Source: Nonomuraea longispora (GTDB taxonomy: Bacteria; Actinomycetota; Actinomycetes; Streptosporangiales; Streptosporangiaceae). Taken from it: a DNA stretch of 64,000 nt. Positions within the stretch are counted from its first letter, which is position 1, and the number at the start of each line of letters is the position of its first letter. A program made the position numbers and the translations under genes. The stretch lies in NCBI RefSeq assembly GCF_004348345.1, contig NZ_SMJZ01000006.1:1-64000 (forward strand), read 5' to 3'. The notes beneath the pieces were generated by a model. The model was not told where the DNA came from. It ran no database searches and was given only the letters and a program-made list of their open reading frames with translations. Positions 8,026-20,245 of this stretch are shown here, one piece after another.

Positions 8026-10524
8026 CTACTCTCCTCCCCCGTCTTCCTCACTCTCCATCGAAGTCACCAAGGACTCCGCGTTCCGGGCGAGGGCCACCAC
8101 GCTGTCGCCTTCAGCGAGATTCATCAATCGCACTCCCATGGTCTGACGGCCGGACTGTTTGATCTCTCCGGCACTCGTCCGGATCACCCCGCCGGCAGAC
8201 GTGATCGCGAAGACCTCGTCCTCTGGATTGACCATGACGGCTCCGACCAGCTTGCCACGGGAGGATACGATTTTCGCAGTAAGCACGCCCCTACCGCCAC
8301 GTCCTTGAACTGGATATTGCTCCACTGGCGTCCGTTTTGCGTACCCAGCCTTCGTGGCGATAAGCACATGTTGACCGTCGGCGATGCGATTCATGGCGAG
8401 AAGTTCGTCACCGTCGAGGAACCTCATCCCGATGACGCCACTGGTCGCACGCCCCATGGGCCGCAGCGCGTCGTCGGAGGCGGTGAACCGGATCGACTGC
8501 GCTCCCTTGGAGACGAGCAGCAGATCGTCTTCCTCGGAGACCAGGCGGGCTCCGATGACCTCGTCGTCGTCGCGCAGGTTGATCGCGATCAGGCCGCCGG
8601 ACCTGGGGGAGTCGTACTCGGCCAGGCGCGTCTTCTTGACCAGCCCGCTGCGGGTGGCGAGGACCAGGTAGGGGGCGACGTCGTAGTCACGAAGGGCGAG
8701 GACCTCCATGACGGTCTCGTCGGGCTGCATGGCCAGCAGGTTGGCCAGGTGCATGCCGCGGGCGTCGCGGCCGGCGTCGGGCAGTTCGTACGCCTTGACC
8801 CGGTAGACCCGGCCCTTGTTCGTGAAGAACAGCAGCCAGTGATGCGTCGTGGTGACGAAGAAGTGGTCGACGATGTCGTCCTGGCGCAGCTGCGCCCCGC
8901 GTACGCCCTTGCCGCCGCGCTTCTGGGCGCGGTAGAGGTCGGTGCGGGTGCGCTTGGCGTAGCCTCCCCGCGTGATCGTGACGACGATCTCCTCTTCGGC
9001 GATCAGATCCTCGATCGACATGTCGCCGTCGTAGGCGATGATCTCGGTCTTGCGCTCGTCGCCGTAACGGCCGACCAGCTCGGCCAGCTCGTCGTTGACG
9101 ATCTCGCGCTGGCGGGCCTCGCTGGCCAGGATCGAGTTGTACTCCGCGATCTGCGTCATCAGGGAGTCGTACTCGTCCTGGATGGCCTGCCGCTCCAGGG
9201 CGGCCAGCTTGCGCAGCTGCATGTCGAGGATGGCCTGCGCCTGGATCTCGTCGATCTCCAGGAGCCCCATGAGGCCCTGCTGGGCGGCCGAGGCGGACTC
9301 GGAGGCGCGGATGAGGGCGATGACCTCGTCGAGCCGGTTGAGGGCCTTCAGCAACCCGCTCAGGATGTGGGCGCGCTCTTCGGCCTTGCGCAGGAGGTAG
9401 CGGGTCCTGCGGACGATGACCTCGATCTGGTGGGCCACGTAGTGCCGGATGAACTGGTCGAGCCGCAGGGTGCGCGGCACCCCGTCGACCAGCGCCAGCA
9501 TGTTGGCGCCGAAGGTGTCCTGGAGCTGGGTGTGCTTGTAGAGGTTGTTGAGCACGACCTTGGCGACCGCGTCACGCTTGAGCACGATCACCAGGCGCTG
9601 CCCGACCCGCGAGGAGCTTTCGTCGCGTACGTCGGCGATGCCGGTCAGCTTGCCCTCACGCACCAGCTCCGCGATCTTCAGCGCGAGGTTGTCGGGGTTG
9701 ACCTGGTACGGCAACTCGGTGACGACGAGCGCCTGCCGGCCCTTGTCCTCCTCGACCTCGACCACGGCCCGCATGGTGATCGAGCCGCGCCCGGTGCGGT
9801 AGGCGTCTTCGATGCCGCGCCGGCCCACGATCAGCGCGCTTGTGGGGAAGTCGGGCCCCTTGACCAGTCTGATCGAGGCTTCGAGCAGCTCTTCGTCGGT
9901 CGCCTCCGGGTTCTCCAGCGCCCACCTGACCGCCGAGGCGACCTCGCGCAGGTTGTGCGGGGGGATGTTGGTGGCCATGCCGACGGCGATGCCGCCCGAG
10001 CCGTTGACCAGCAACTGCGGGAAACGCGCCGGCAGGACGTCCGGCTCCTGCGACTTTCCGTCGTAGTTGGGCCGGAAGTCGACGGTCTCCTTGTCGATGT
10101 CGCGCAGCATCTCCATGGCGATGGGCGCGAGCTTGCACTCGGTGTACCGCATCGCCGCCGCGGGGTCGTTGCCCGGCGAACCGAAGTTGCCCTGGCCGTC
10201 GACCAGCGGATAACGCAGCGACCACGGCTGCGCCAGGCGCACCAGCGCGTCGTAGATCGAGGTGTCGCCATGGGGGTGGTAGGTGCCCATCACGTCACCG
10301 ACGACGCGGGCGCACTTGAAGTAGCCGCGGTCGGGGCGGTAGCCACCGTCGTACATCGCGTAGAGCACCCGGCGGTGCACCGGTTTGAGCCCGTCGCGCA
10401 CGTCCGGCAGCGCCCTGGACACGATGACGGACATCGCGTAGTCCATGTAACTGCGCTGCATCTCGGACTGGATGTCCACAGGCTCGATGCGGTCAGCCGG
10501 GGGAGTGGTGTTCACGTCCGTCAC
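8026..10524 (-). CDS. gyrA: DNA gyrase subunit A
   Basis: The 832-residue subunit cuts and reseals DNA in the A2B2 gyrase that introduces negative supercoils. Tyr127 (MRYTE) is the DNA-linking nucleophile. The quinolone-resistance region reads [10 protein letters not shown], with Thr88 at the position of E. coli Ser83 and Asp92 at Asp87. The C-terminal beta-pinwheel carries the GyrA box (QKRGGKGV). It starts with GTG and follows gyrB by 84 bases in the same direction. The tail ends in a short acidic, glycine-rich stretch. Length and motifs are complete. Confidence 0.98.
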   Translation of the reverse strand: MTDVNTTPPADRIEPVDIQSEMQRSYMDYAMSVIVSRALPDVRDGLKPVHRRVLYAMYDGGYRPDRGYFKCARVVGDVMGTYHPHGDTSIYDALVRLAQPWSLRYPLVDGQGNFGSPGNDPAAAMRYTECKLAPIAMEMLRDIDKETVDFRPNYDGKSQEPDVLPARFPQLLVNGSGGIAVGMATNIPPHNLREVASAVRWALENPEATDEELLEASIRLVKGPDFPTSALIVGRRGIEDAYRTGRGSITMRAVVEVEEDKGRQALVVTELPYQVNPDNLALKIAELVREGKLTGIADVRDESSSRVGQRLVIVLKRDAVAKVVLNNLYKHTQLQDTFGANMLALVDGVPRTLRLDQFIRHYVAHQIEVIVRRTRYLLRKAEERAHILSGLLKALNRLDEVIALIRASESASAAQQGLMGLLEIDEIQAQAILDMQLRKLAALERQAIQDEYDSLMTQIAEYNSILASEARQREIVNDELAELVGRYGDERKTEIIAYDGDMSIEDLIAEEEIVVTITRGGYAKRTRTDLYRAQKRGGKGVRGAQLRQDDIVDHFFVTTTHHWLLFFTNKGRVYRVKAYELPDAGRDARGMHLANLLAMQPDETVMEVLALRDYDVAPYLVLATRSGLVKKTRLAEYDSPRSGGLIAINLRDDDEVIGARLVSEEDDLLLVSKGAQSIRFTASDDALRPMGRATSGVIGMRFLDGDELLAMNRIADGQHVLIATKAGYAKRTPVEQYPVQGRGGRGVLTAKIVSSRGKLVGAVMVNPEDEVFAITSAGGVIRTSAGEIKQSGRQTMGVRLMNLAEGDSVVALARNAESLVTSMESEEDGGGE

Positions 10525-10608
10525 AGGTTGAGGTCCTTCTTCATGGAACGATGAGCCAGGTCCTGCGGCTCACCGCAGGTAGCGGAATCTGCACCCACGG
10601 CCGGTCGC

Positions 10609-12892
<2,284 letters not shown>

Positions 12893-13393
12893 CTACCCAT
12901 AGGTGTCGCCGGGGCCCCGGCTTCCGGTCACCCGCAACCCGCCTGACGGGCGCGGGGCGTTCTGCGGTCCTCTGACCTTGACCTTCGTCACCGTGCCGTC
13001 GCCCAGTTCCTCGTTGAGCCTGCGTACGAGGGTGCGCGCGAGCATCCGCACCTGCGTGGCCCAGGCCGTCGAGTCGGCCGCGATCAGCACCACGCCGTCG
13101 TCGAACGACTCGGGCCTGGTGTGGGCGGCCAGGTCGGGGCCCACCATGTCGGCCCAGCGCCCGAACACCCCGCCGACGGCCGCCGAGCGTTCCCAGCCGC
13201 GATCGGCGAGCAGGTCGGCGATGGCCCGTCCGAAAAGTTGTGGATCGCCGCCCTCCCTGCGCGGCCCCGCGGCCCTGCGCCTGGGCTCGCGCCGGGGGAG
13301 CTGGCCGCGTTTGGCCGCGTCGGCCTTGGCCTGGGCGAGCTTCTCCCTGGCCATCGCTGCGCCCTTGGCTGTGGGGTTGTCCTCAGCGGACAC
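12893..13393 (-). CDS. DUF721 (DciA-like) protein
   Basis: The 166-residue protein has a basic, charged N-terminal third ([14 protein letters not shown] onward) and a C-terminal DUF721 domain (about residues 55-140), with [19 protein letters not shown] and a [12 protein letters not shown] motif. DUF721 is the domain of DciA, which loads or assists the DnaB helicase in bacteria lacking DnaC. The place right after recF in the origin cluster is conserved in actinobacteria and fits a replication role. It overlaps the recF 3' end by 11 bases and starts with GTG. Confidence 0.9.
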   Translation of the reverse strand: MSAEDNPTAKGAAMAREKLAQAKADAAKRGQLPRREPRRRAAGPRREGGDPQLFGRAIADLLADRGWERSAAVGGVFGRWADMVGPDLAAHTRPESFDDGVVLIAADSTAWATQVRMLARTLVRRLNEELGDGTVTKVKVRGPQNAPRPSGGLRVTGSRGPGDTYG

Positions 13394-14627
13394 GGGTCAC
13401 ACTCCCCTCCGCGACGTCGTACCTGCCGCCTGACAGCTCCTTGGGGACGTCGTCGGGCACTGCCGCGGTGATGAGCACCTGCTCGGCCGGTGCGACCATC
13501 TCGGCGAGGCGGCGTCTGCGCTGGGTGTCGAGCTCGGCGAACACGTCGTCGAGGATCAGCACGGGATCCCCGCCGTCGGCGCGCAGCAGGTCGTAGGCGG
13601 CCAGCCGCAGCGCCAGCGCGAACGACCAGGACTCGCCGTGGCTGGCGTAGCCGCGGGCGGGCAGGTCGCCGAGACCGAGGATCAGGTCGTCGCGGTGCGG
13701 GCCGACGAGCGTGACGCCCCGCTCCAGCTCGGACTGGCGCACCTCCAGGAGGCGCGCGCGGAGACGCTCCTCAAGGGTTTTCCCCAAGTCTGTGGATAAC
13801 GTCTGTGTATCGGAAGATCCCCGCTCACCGGCGTGTTCGGGCAGTTCGTCACCCTCACCGTTGTCCCCACCTGTGGACAACGTACTGCGATAGGCCATCG
13901 TCGCCGGAGCGCTCGCGGGGGCGAGCGCGGCGTAGGCCCCCGCGACCAGCGGGCGCAGCGCCTCGATGAGCTCGAGCCTCGCCTGCAACAGCTCGGCGCC
14001 GTGCCTGGCGAGATGGGCGTCCCACACCTCCAGAGTGCTCAGTACGTCGCCCGCGCCCGCCGCGGCGAACCCGGTGTCGCGTTCCGCCCTCCTCGCGCTC
14101 CTGGCGCCTCTGCGGGCCTGCGCGGCAGTGCGGAGCAGGGCGCCGCGCTGCTTGAGCACCCGGTCGTAGTCGGCGCGCACTCCGGCGAACCTGGGGGCCC
14201 TGGCCACCAGCAGGTCGTCGAGGAACCGGCGGCGCTCCGACGGGTCTCCCTTGGACAGCGTCAGGTCCTCGGGGGCGAACAACACCGTGCGCAGCAGACC
14301 CACGACGTCGCGCGCCCTCGGCACGGGCGAGCGGTTGAGCCTGGCGCGGTTGGCCCGGCCCGGGTTGATCTCCAGCTCGACGAGCGCCCGGCGGTCGTCG
14401 CGCTGGACGGCACAGCGTACGACCGCGCGCGTGGCGCCCTGCCGGACGAGGGGCGCGTCGCTCGCCACCCGGTGGCTGGAGTGCGTCGCGACGTAGCCGA
14501 GGGCCTCGACCAGGTTGGTCTTGCCCTGGCCGTTGGGCCCCACGAACGCCGTGACGCCCGGCTCCAGGCCGAGCTCCACGGACGCGTAGGACCGGAAGTC
14601 GGTCAGCGAGAGGTGGGCGACATGCAC
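13383..14627 (-). CDS. recF: DNA replication and repair protein RecF
   Basis: RecF is an SMC-like ATPase that loads RecA at gaps with RecO and RecR. The Walker [11 protein letters not shown] is at about residues 30-39, the ABC-type signature lies in the C-terminal third ([13 protein letters not shown]), and the Walker B is [11 protein letters not shown]. At 414 residues it is slightly longer than the usual 360-390. The extra length is a linker around residues 245-290 ([18 protein letters not shown] and following), and that linker encodes two perfect DnaA boxes. The gene starts with GTG and is followed by the overlapping DUF721 gene. Confidence 0.96.
   Translation of the reverse strand: MHVAHLSLTDFRSYASVELGLEPGVTAFVGPNGQGKTNLVEALGYVATHSSHRVASDAPLVRQGATRAVVRCAVQRDDRRALVELEINPGRANRARLNRSPVPRARDVVGLLRTVLFAPEDLTLSKGDPSERRRFLDDLLVARAPRFAGVRADYDRVLKQRGALLRTAAQARRGARSARRAERDTGFAAAGAGDVLSTLEVWDAHLARHGAELLQARLELIEALRPLVAGAYAALAPASAPATMAYRSTLSTGGDNGEGDELPEHAGERGSSDTQTLSTDLGKTLEERLRARLLEVRQSELERGVTLVGPHRDDLILGLGDLPARGYASHGESWSFALALRLAAYDLLRADGGDPVLILDDVFAELDTQRRRRLAEMVAPAEQVLITAAVPDDVPKELSGGRYDVAEGSVTRVR
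13791..13880. promoter_or_regulatory. Two perfect DnaA boxes inside recF
   Basis: TGTGGATAA at 13791-13799 and TGTGGACAA at 13872-13880 are exact reverse complements of TTATCCACA and TTGTCCACA. They lie 81 bases apart in the recF linker, about 3 kb from oriC. Binding by DnaA is inferred from sequence. Confidence 0.55.
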
Positions 14628-14687
14628 CTCACGAAGGTTAGTCGGCCTCGCCCGTCACTGGGGTCACCGGCTCGCGATGGACGGCTG

Positions 14688-15632
14688 CTAGCGCTCGCCC
14701 GGGCCGGGCGGCGTGACGTCGGCGCCCGGCGAGTCGGCGCCCTTGGCGGTGCTGCCTTCCGCCGCGGTGGTCGCGTGGCCGCCGAACTGGTTGCGCAGCG
14801 CCGCGACGACCTTCATCGCGGGGGAGTCGTCCTGGCGCGAGGCGAACCTCGCGTAGAGCGCGGCGGTGATGACCGGCAGCGGAACGGCGTGGTCGACGGC
14901 CGCCTGCACCGTCCACCGGCCCTCCCCGGAGTCCTGTGCGTAGCCGCGCAGCTGGTCGAGGTGCTCGTCGTCGTCGAGCGCGCGCACCAGCAGGTCGAGC
15001 AGCCAGGAACGGATCACGGTGCCGGTGCGCCAGCTGCTGAAGGAACCCTTGACGTCCTTGACCACGTCGGATGCCTCGAGAAGCTCCCAGCCCTCCGCGA
15101 AGGCCTGCATCATGCCGTATTCGATGCCGTTGTGGACCATTTTCGCGAAGTGCCCGGCACCGACGTCCCCGGCGTGCACGAAGCCGTCCTCGCCCTCGGG
15201 CTTGAGCGTCTCGAAGATCGGCATCAGCCGCTCGACGTGGGAGGAGTCGCCGCCGCACATGAGCGCGTAGCCGCTGTCCAGGCCCCAGACGCCGCCGCTC
15301 ACGCCGCAGTCGACGAACCCGATGCCCTTCTCCGCCAGCTCGCCGGCGTGCCTCTGGTCGTCGCCGTAGTGGGAGTTTCCGCCGTCGACGACGATGTCGC
15401 CCTCGTCGAGCAACTCGCCGAGATCGTCGACGGTGGTCTGGGTGGGCTTGCCCGCGGGCACCATCACCCAGACCGCGCGTGGGGCTCGCAGGCGCTCGAC
15501 CAGCTCTTTCAGGCTGGCCACGTCGCTGATGGCCGGGTCGCGGTCGTAGCCGACGACCTCATGACCGCCGCGGCGCAGCCGCTCGGCCATGTTGCCGCCC
15601 ATCTTGCCCAGTCCGACCATGCCGATCTGCAT
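14688..15632 (-). CDS. gnd: 6-phosphogluconate dehydrogenase, decarboxylating (short form)
   Basis: This enzyme oxidises 6-phosphogluconate to ribulose 5-phosphate with release of CO2. The NAD(P)-binding fold opens with GMVGLGKMGGNMAERL, the substrate region reads GGNSHYGDDQRH and DCGVSGGVWGL, and the catalytic lysine lies in HFAKMVHNGIEYG. At 314 residues it belongs to the short gnd type (YqeC/GntZ-like), often NAD-preferring, and not the 470-residue form. The tail after about residue 285 is low-complexity. Its place between dnaN and recF is a known actinomycete feature. Confidence 0.94.
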   Translation of the reverse strand: MQIGMVGLGKMGGNMAERLRRGGHEVVGYDRDPAISDVASLKELVERLRAPRAVWVMVPAGKPTQTTVDDLGELLDEGDIVVDGGNSHYGDDQRHAGELAEKGIGFVDCGVSGGVWGLDSGYALMCGGDSSHVERLMPIFETLKPEGEDGFVHAGDVGAGHFAKMVHNGIEYGMMQAFAEGWELLEASDVVKDVKGSFSSWRTGTVIRSWLLDLLVRALDDDEHLDQLRGYAQDSGEGRWTVQAAVDHAVPLPVITAALYARFASRQDDSPAMKVVAALRNQFGGHATTAAEGSTAKGADSPGADVTPPGPGER

Positions 15633-15676
15633 GTTGTGTCCCCCTCGTCAGGCTTCCATCATCCCCGAAGGCCGGG

Positions 15677-16816
15677 TCAGCCGGACAGGCGGATGGGCAT
15701 GATCAGGTAGCGGTAGTCCGCCGCGGCGGCGTCGTCCACAGGCTTGCCACCGGTGAGGATAGCGGGCTTCGTCGACGTGGTCATCTGCAGCCTGGCCACG
15801 TCGGAGTCGATCGCGCCCAGCCCTTCCAGCAGGAACTGGTGGTTGAAGGCGATGTTCATCTCCTCGCCCTCGTAGTCGACGGGCAGCGCCTCGACGGCCT
15901 GTGCCTCGTCGCCGCTGCCGGCTTCCAGCACGACCTCGCCGCTCTTGAAGGCCAGCCGTACGGGGGTGTTGCGCTCGGCGACCAGGGCCACCCGCTTGAC
16001 CGCCTCGACGAACGGGCCTGTGGACAGGTCGGCGCGGGCGGAGAACTCGGTCGGCAGGAGCGAACGGTATTTGGGGAACTCGGGGTCGAGCAGCCGGGTC
16101 GTGGTGCGCCGCCCGGCGCTGGAGAAACCGATCATGCCTTCGCCGGTGCCGCCGGCGGAGCTGAGCGCGATCTCCACCTCGGCGCCTGTCGCGCCGAGCG
16201 CTTTCGCGGTGTCGGCGAGCGTCTTGCCGGGGATCATCGCGATCGCGGAGAAGTCGGGCTGCCCCGGCTGCCACTTGAGCTCGCGCACGGCCAGCCGGTA
16301 GCGGTCGGTCGCGGCGAGCGTCACCGTGTCGCCCTCGATCTCCATGCGTACGCCCGTGAGCATCGGCAGGGTGTCGTCCCGGCCCGCGGCGACGGCGACC
16401 TGACCGACGGCCGAGGCGAACACGTCGCTGCCGACGCGGCCCGCTGCCGGCGGCATCGCGGGGAGCGACGGGTAGTCCTCCACAGGCATGGTCAGCAGGG
16501 TGAACCGCGCGCTGCCGCACGTGACGACCGCCTTGGCGCCGTCGACCACGAAATCCACAGGCTGTGCGGGAAGGGACCGGGTGATCTCGGCGAGGAGCTT
16601 GCCCGAGACGAGTACGACGCCCGGTTCGCCGGTGTGGACCTCGAGCGTCACCTCGGCGGAGACCTCGTAGTCGAATCCGGAGAGCTTGAGCTGCTGCTCG
16701 TCCGTGACCTCCAGGCGCATGCCGGCGAGCACGGGCACCGACGGTCGCGCCGGGAGACTGCGTGCCGTCCATGCCACCGCCTCAGCGAGGACGTCTCGCT
16801 CGATTCGGAACATCAC
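15677..16816 (-). CDS. dnaN: DNA polymerase III sliding clamp, beta subunit
   Basis: The 379-residue clamp subunit forms a ring dimer around DNA and tethers the replicase. The three repeated clamp domains are visible, with typical segments LAGMRLEVTD, DTLPMLTGVRMEIEGD and TDRYRLAVREL. The C-terminus ends YRYLIMPIRLSG, the protein-binding pocket region. The first codon is GTG at 16816, immediately followed by an ATG at 16813; either may be used. It lies just downstream of oriC, transcribed with dnaA and gnd in the same direction. Confidence 0.97.
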   Translation of the reverse strand: MMFRIERDVLAEAVAWTARSLPARPSVPVLAGMRLEVTDEQQLKLSGFDYEVSAEVTLEVHTGEPGVVLVSGKLLAEITRSLPAQPVDFVVDGAKAVVTCGSARFTLLTMPVEDYPSLPAMPPAAGRVGSDVFASAVGQVAVAAGRDDTLPMLTGVRMEIEGDTVTLAATDRYRLAVRELKWQPGQPDFSAIAMIPGKTLADTAKALGATGAEVEIALSSAGGTGEGMIGFSSAGRRTTTRLLDPEFPKYRSLLPTEFSARADLSTGPFVEAVKRVALVAERNTPVRLAFKSGEVVLEAGSGDEAQAVEALPVDYEGEEMNIAFNHQFLLEGLGAIDSDVARLQMTTSTKPAILTGGKPVDDAAAADYRYLIMPIRLSG

Positions 16817-17360
16817 GGTGATCAGCCTCCTGGGTTCGTCGTTGCTTCAAGGATCTCAAGGATCCACCCTCCCGGACTCGCGCTCCGGGAGAACCCCTCT
16901 ATGGGTCTTTGAGTTTCTTAGTAAGAGAGATAAGAGGTCATCACACTAGGGGCTGTGGGTACTGTGGACAACCGGCGTCTTGGCTGGTCAGAGGCCATAT
17001 TTTCATCCACCGACGCTGTGGGTGACGCCTGGGGAGAACTTCCGCGCCTGGGGACAGAGATTTTTCGCCCACAGGCCGTCCCCAGATCTTGGTGCCTTCA
17101 TCCACGGCCGGGCCGGGGTTATCCACGAGGTTTCCACAGGTTATCCACGGGGTATGAGAGGCCCTTCTGGAGCCCCAGATCCGTTGTTCACAGTCTGTCC
17201 ACACACTGTCCACTGGTAGTCCCCAGGTTCTCCCCAGGATGTCCCCACCGTTGTCCCCAACCATTGTGGACGGATTTTTCCCAGCATTGTCGGGCGAACG
17301 GCGAGTGAATTTTTGTGTTTCCGCTGGTCCACAGCGTTTTCCACAGGCTGTGTATGAAAC
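16817..17360. other. oriC: Chromosomal replication origin oriC (dnaA-dnaN intergenic region)
   Basis: This 544-base gap contains a perfect DnaA box TGTGGACAA (16963-16971), two TTATCCACG (17119-17127 and 17141-17149), CTGTCCACA (17195), CTGTCCACT (17206), TGTGGACGG (17265), TGGTCCACA (17325) and TTTTCCACA (17337), plus further near matches. The stretch 16905-16945 is less G/C-rich than its surroundings and could be an unwinding region. The dnaA-dnaN gap is the known oriC site in Streptomyces and Mycobacterium. Confidence 0.9.
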
Positions 17361-18941
17361 TCAAGATCCACGGGGCGTCTGCTTGATCCGCATTGTCAGC
17401 TCGTTGACCTGGTTGTACATCGACCTTCGCTCCGCGATGAGCGACCGGATCTTGCGCTCGGCGTGCATCACGGTCGTGTGGTCCCGTCCGCCGAACTGCT
17501 GGCCGATCTTCGGCAGCGACAGCTCGGTCAGCTCGCGGGCGAGGTACATCGCGATCTGCCTGGCGTTGACGAGCGCCCGGCTGCGGGAGGTACCGCACAG
17601 GTCGTCGATGCTGATGCCGAAGTACTGGGCGGTTTCGCTCATGATCGCCGCGATGGTGATCTCGGTGTCGGACTCCGAGGTGATGAGGTCCTTCAGCACC
17701 ACCTCGGCCAGCTGCAGGTCGACGCCCTGCCGGTTGAGGCTGGCGAACGCGGTCACCCTGATCAGGGCGCCTTCGAGCTCACGGATGTTGGTGGAGATGC
17801 GGCTCGCGATGTATTCGAGCACCTCGGGCGGCGCGGCCAGCCCTTCCTGGATGGCCTTCTTCCTGAGGATGGCGATCCGGGTCTCCAACTCGGGCGGCTG
17901 CACGTCGGTGATCAGACCCCACTCGAACCGGTTGCGCAGCCGGTCCTCCAGCGTGATCAGCTGCTTCGGCGCCCGGTCGCTGGAGATGACGATCTGCTTG
18001 TTGGCGTTGTGGAGCGTGTTGAAGGTGTGGAAGAACTCCTCCTGCGTCTGCTCCTTGCCCTCCAGGAACTGGATGTCGTCCACAAGCAGGATGTCGATCG
18101 CGCGGTAGCGGCCGCGGAACCCGTCGGCCTTGTGGTCGCGGATGCTGTTGATGAAGTCGTTGGTGAACTCCTCGGAGCTCACGTACCTGACCCGCGCGCC
18201 GTCGTACAGGCTCTGGGCGTAGTGCCCGATCGCGTGCAGCAGGTGAGTCTTCCCCAGCCCCGAATCGCCGTAGATGAAGAGGGGGTTGTACGCCTTCGCG
18301 GGGGATTCGGCCACCGCCACGGCCGCCGCGTGGGCGAACCGGTTGCTGGCGCCGATGACGAATGTCTCGAACGTGTATTTCTGGTTGAGCCGTGCTGGTT
18401 CGCTGGGCTTGCTGCTCTTCGCTTCCCAGCGGTTCTGCGCCGGCTCGGGGCTCTTCTCCACAGGCGGTGTGTACGGCTGCGCCTGTTCAAAAGAGAAGCT
18501 CTGCTGTGGATATTCGGTGGATATCTGGGGCTGCTCGGGCTGTGGAGAATAGAACTGTGGAGGCTCGGAAGCCTGGTTGTGCTGCGGTGGCGCAGGCTGT
18601 GCATAACGCGGCTGACTCTCCACATCCTGGGGATAACTGTGAGTCACAGGCTGTTGATGAACGTCCCCGGCCGGCTGCTCGGGCGCCGTCGTGTCGATCA
18701 TCACCGCCAGCCGCATCGTCCGGCCGAGCTCCTGCGACAGCGCGTGCGTGACGAGCGAGCGCAGCTTGCCCTCGATGAGGTCCTTGAGGAAGTCGTTGGG
18801 GACGCCGAGCACGATCGTGTCGTTGGCCAGGGCGATCGGCCGCACCATCGACAGCCACGTGCGCTGCTGCACCGGCACGTTCTCGTTGAGGAAGTTGCCC
18901 AGTGCCCTCTGCCATACCGTGCCGAGGTCGACAGCGTTCAT
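17361..18941 (-). CDS. dnaA: Chromosomal replication initiator DnaA
   Basis: This 526-residue AAA+ protein opens oriC. Domain I is at the N-terminus ([20 protein letters not shown]). A long Gln/Pro-rich domain II covers about residues 95-180. Domain III has the Walker [10 protein letters not shown] near residue 223 and the Walker [11 protein letters not shown]. Domain IV ends with the DnaA signature [19 protein letters not shown] and [15 protein letters not shown], which bind DnaA boxes. The ATG has a GGAGGGGGAG ribosome site. Upstream lies a second group of DnaA boxes, so autoregulation is likely. Confidence 0.98.
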   Translation of the reverse strand: MNAVDLGTVWQRALGNFLNENVPVQQRTWLSMVRPIALANDTIVLGVPNDFLKDLIEGKLRSLVTHALSQELGRTMRLAVMIDTTAPEQPAGDVHQQPVTHSYPQDVESQPRYAQPAPPQHNQASEPPQFYSPQPEQPQISTEYPQQSFSFEQAQPYTPPVEKSPEPAQNRWEAKSSKPSEPARLNQKYTFETFVIGASNRFAHAAAVAVAESPAKAYNPLFIYGDSGLGKTHLLHAIGHYAQSLYDGARVRYVSSEEFTNDFINSIRDHKADGFRGRYRAIDILLVDDIQFLEGKEQTQEEFFHTFNTLHNANKQIVISSDRAPKQLITLEDRLRNRFEWGLITDVQPPELETRIAILRKKAIQEGLAAPPEVLEYIASRISTNIRELEGALIRVTAFASLNRQGVDLQLAEVVLKDLITSESDTEITIAAIMSETAQYFGISIDDLCGTSRSRALVNARQIAMYLARELTELSLPKIGQQFGGRDHTTVMHAERKIRSLIAERRSMYNQVNELTMRIKQTPRGS

Positions 18942-19397
18942 GATGCGGCTCCCCCTCCTTCCTCTCGCGGCCCCCCGCGATCGTTATCCACATCTCGCGG
19001 CCGCCCCGGCTCTCGGCGGCCCCTTCGTCCACAGCGTGGCTGCCGGGCTTCCCGCCCGGGCGCTCCACAGGCTCTCCACAGGAGATCCACAGGTTGTGCA
19101 CAGCCTTGGGGCTGGCCCAGAAGGGCTGACAGTATCTATGTGCACAGCCGTGTTCAAGACGTTGTCCACAGCGTAGTGGCACCTGGGTGCACATACTGTG
19201 GACGCCGGCGGGCCCGTGGAAAAGTCGCCTGTGGATTAGTGGATAACCGGTCTGGTTTGACCTGAGCCGCGTTTCACCCGTAACGTACGACGGTCGGCTT
19301 GTCACGCGACGGCTATTTCGCGTGCCCTCGCTTCCCTGACAGGCCATCCTGTGTGTTAAGCGCCGCTGTGGCGCATCATCAAGCCTGGAGCCCACCC
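18942..19397. promoter_or_regulatory. dnaA-rpmH intergenic region with DnaA boxes
   Basis: This 456-base divergent gap carries TTATCCACA (18984-18992), TTGTCCACA (19162-19170) and AGTGGATAA (19238-19246, reverse TTATCCACT), plus many near matches between 19027 and 19105. It must hold the promoters of dnaA and rpmH. The boxes suggest DnaA autoregulation or a second part of the origin. No gene is seen. Confidence 0.75.
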
Positions 19398-19535
19398 GTG
19401 AGCAAGCGTACTTTCCAGCCGAACAACCGTCGCCGCGCGAAGACCCACGGCTTCCGGCTGCGGATGCGCACCCGGGCCGGTCGCGCCATCCTCGCTTCTC
19501 GCCGCCGCAAGGGCCGCGAGAAGCTGTCGGCCTGA
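19398..19535 (+). CDS. rpmH: 50S ribosomal protein L34
   Basis: The 45-residue, strongly basic protein ([20 protein letters not shown] at the start) is the full L34 sequence. The GTG at 19398 gives the normal length. It leads the rpmH-rnpA-yidD-yidC gene run that is conserved beside dnaA in most bacteria. Confidence 0.97.
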   Translation: MSKRTFQPNNRRRAKTHGFRLRMRTRAGRAILASRRRKGREKLSA

Positions 19536-19556
19536 TCGACCCGCGCCTGTTTGTCG

Positions 19557-19583
19557 GCCCGCCGGTGTTTCTCGCCGGCGGGC
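19557..19583 (+). terminator. Hairpin between rpmH and rnpA
   Basis: GCCCGCCGG pairs with CCGGCGGGC around a nine-base loop. It lies 21 bases past the rpmH stop and 14 before rnpA, so it probably lowers read-through and sets the high L34 to RnpA ratio. Confidence 0.6.
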
Positions 19584-19597
19584 GTTAGGCGTATACG

Positions 19598-19963
19598 GTG
19601 CTGTCCCGCCAATCCCGCATGCGACGCGGGGACGAGTTCGAGACGGCGGTGCGGCGCGGCAAGCGCGCCGGCCGACCGACTCTAGTGGTGCATTTCGCCA
19701 TATCTGGGGATAACGAACCCCTAGTGGGTTTCGTCGTGAGCAAGGCCGTCGGCGGCGCCGTGACGCGCAACAAGGTCAAGCGACGGCTCCGACACCTGAT
19801 GCGGGACCGTCTTGACCGGCTGCCGCGAGGTAGCCTTCTGGTGGTACGCGCCAATCCACCGGCCGCGTCCGCGCGATTCGAGCACCTGGCCGCCGAGCTC
19901 GACTCCGCGCTGGAACGTTTGCTCAGGCGGCACGAGTCCTCGACGGGTGGACAGCAGAGATGA
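19598..19963 (+). CDS. rnpA: Ribonuclease P protein component
   Basis: The 121-residue basic protein partners the RNase P RNA in 5' processing of pre-tRNAs. The RNR signature is seen in [17 protein letters not shown], and the substrate-binding cleft residues in [19 protein letters not shown]. The start is a GTG at 19598 with no strong ribosome site, which fits coupling to rpmH. Its stop overlaps the yidD start by four bases. Confidence 0.96.
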   Translation: MLSRQSRMRRGDEFETAVRRGKRAGRPTLVVHFAISGDNEPLVGFVVSKAVGGAVTRNKVKRRLRHLMRDRLDRLPRGSLLVVRANPPAASARFEHLAAELDSALERLLRRHESSTGGQQR

Positions 19964-20241
19964 CAGAGCAGCCGCAAGTGGTGGCGCCGAGCCACGCCGC
20001 TCGGGCGCTCATCCTCCCCATCCGGTTCTACCGGGCCTTCATCGGCCCGATGCTCGGTCCACGCTGCCGGTTCTACCCGTCGTGCAGTGCATATGGACTC
20101 GAGGCGATTGCCGTGCACGGAGCATTGCGCGGCACATGGCTGACTGTCCGGCGCATCGGGCGGTGCCACCCATTCCATCCCGGAGGTATTGACCCGGTGC
20201 CCCCACGCCCGGTCCGGTCTCACGAAACGCAAGGGAGATAG
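19960..20241 (+). CDS. yidD: Membrane protein insertion efficiency factor YidD
   Basis: The 93-residue protein shows the family core: [20 protein letters not shown], then the cysteine and histidine pattern through [15 protein letters not shown]. It helps YidC insert inner-membrane proteins. It starts inside the rnpA stop (ATGA) and is followed four bases later by yidC, so all three are co-translated. Confidence 0.95.
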   Translation: MTEQPQVVAPSHAARALILPIRFYRAFIGPMLGPRCRFYPSCSAYGLEAIAVHGALRGTWLTVRRIGRCHPFHPGGIDPVPPRPVRSHETQGR

Positions 20242-20245
20242 CTCG

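Noticed and set aside
8305-10554. A 749-codon open frame on the plus strand across gyrA
   Set aside because: It is the antisense shadow of gyrA in high-GC DNA; its translation is Val/Asp/Gly-rich with no family motifs.
17463-19265. A 600-codon plus-strand frame over dnaA
   Set aside because: Antisense shadow of dnaA that also crosses its promoter region.
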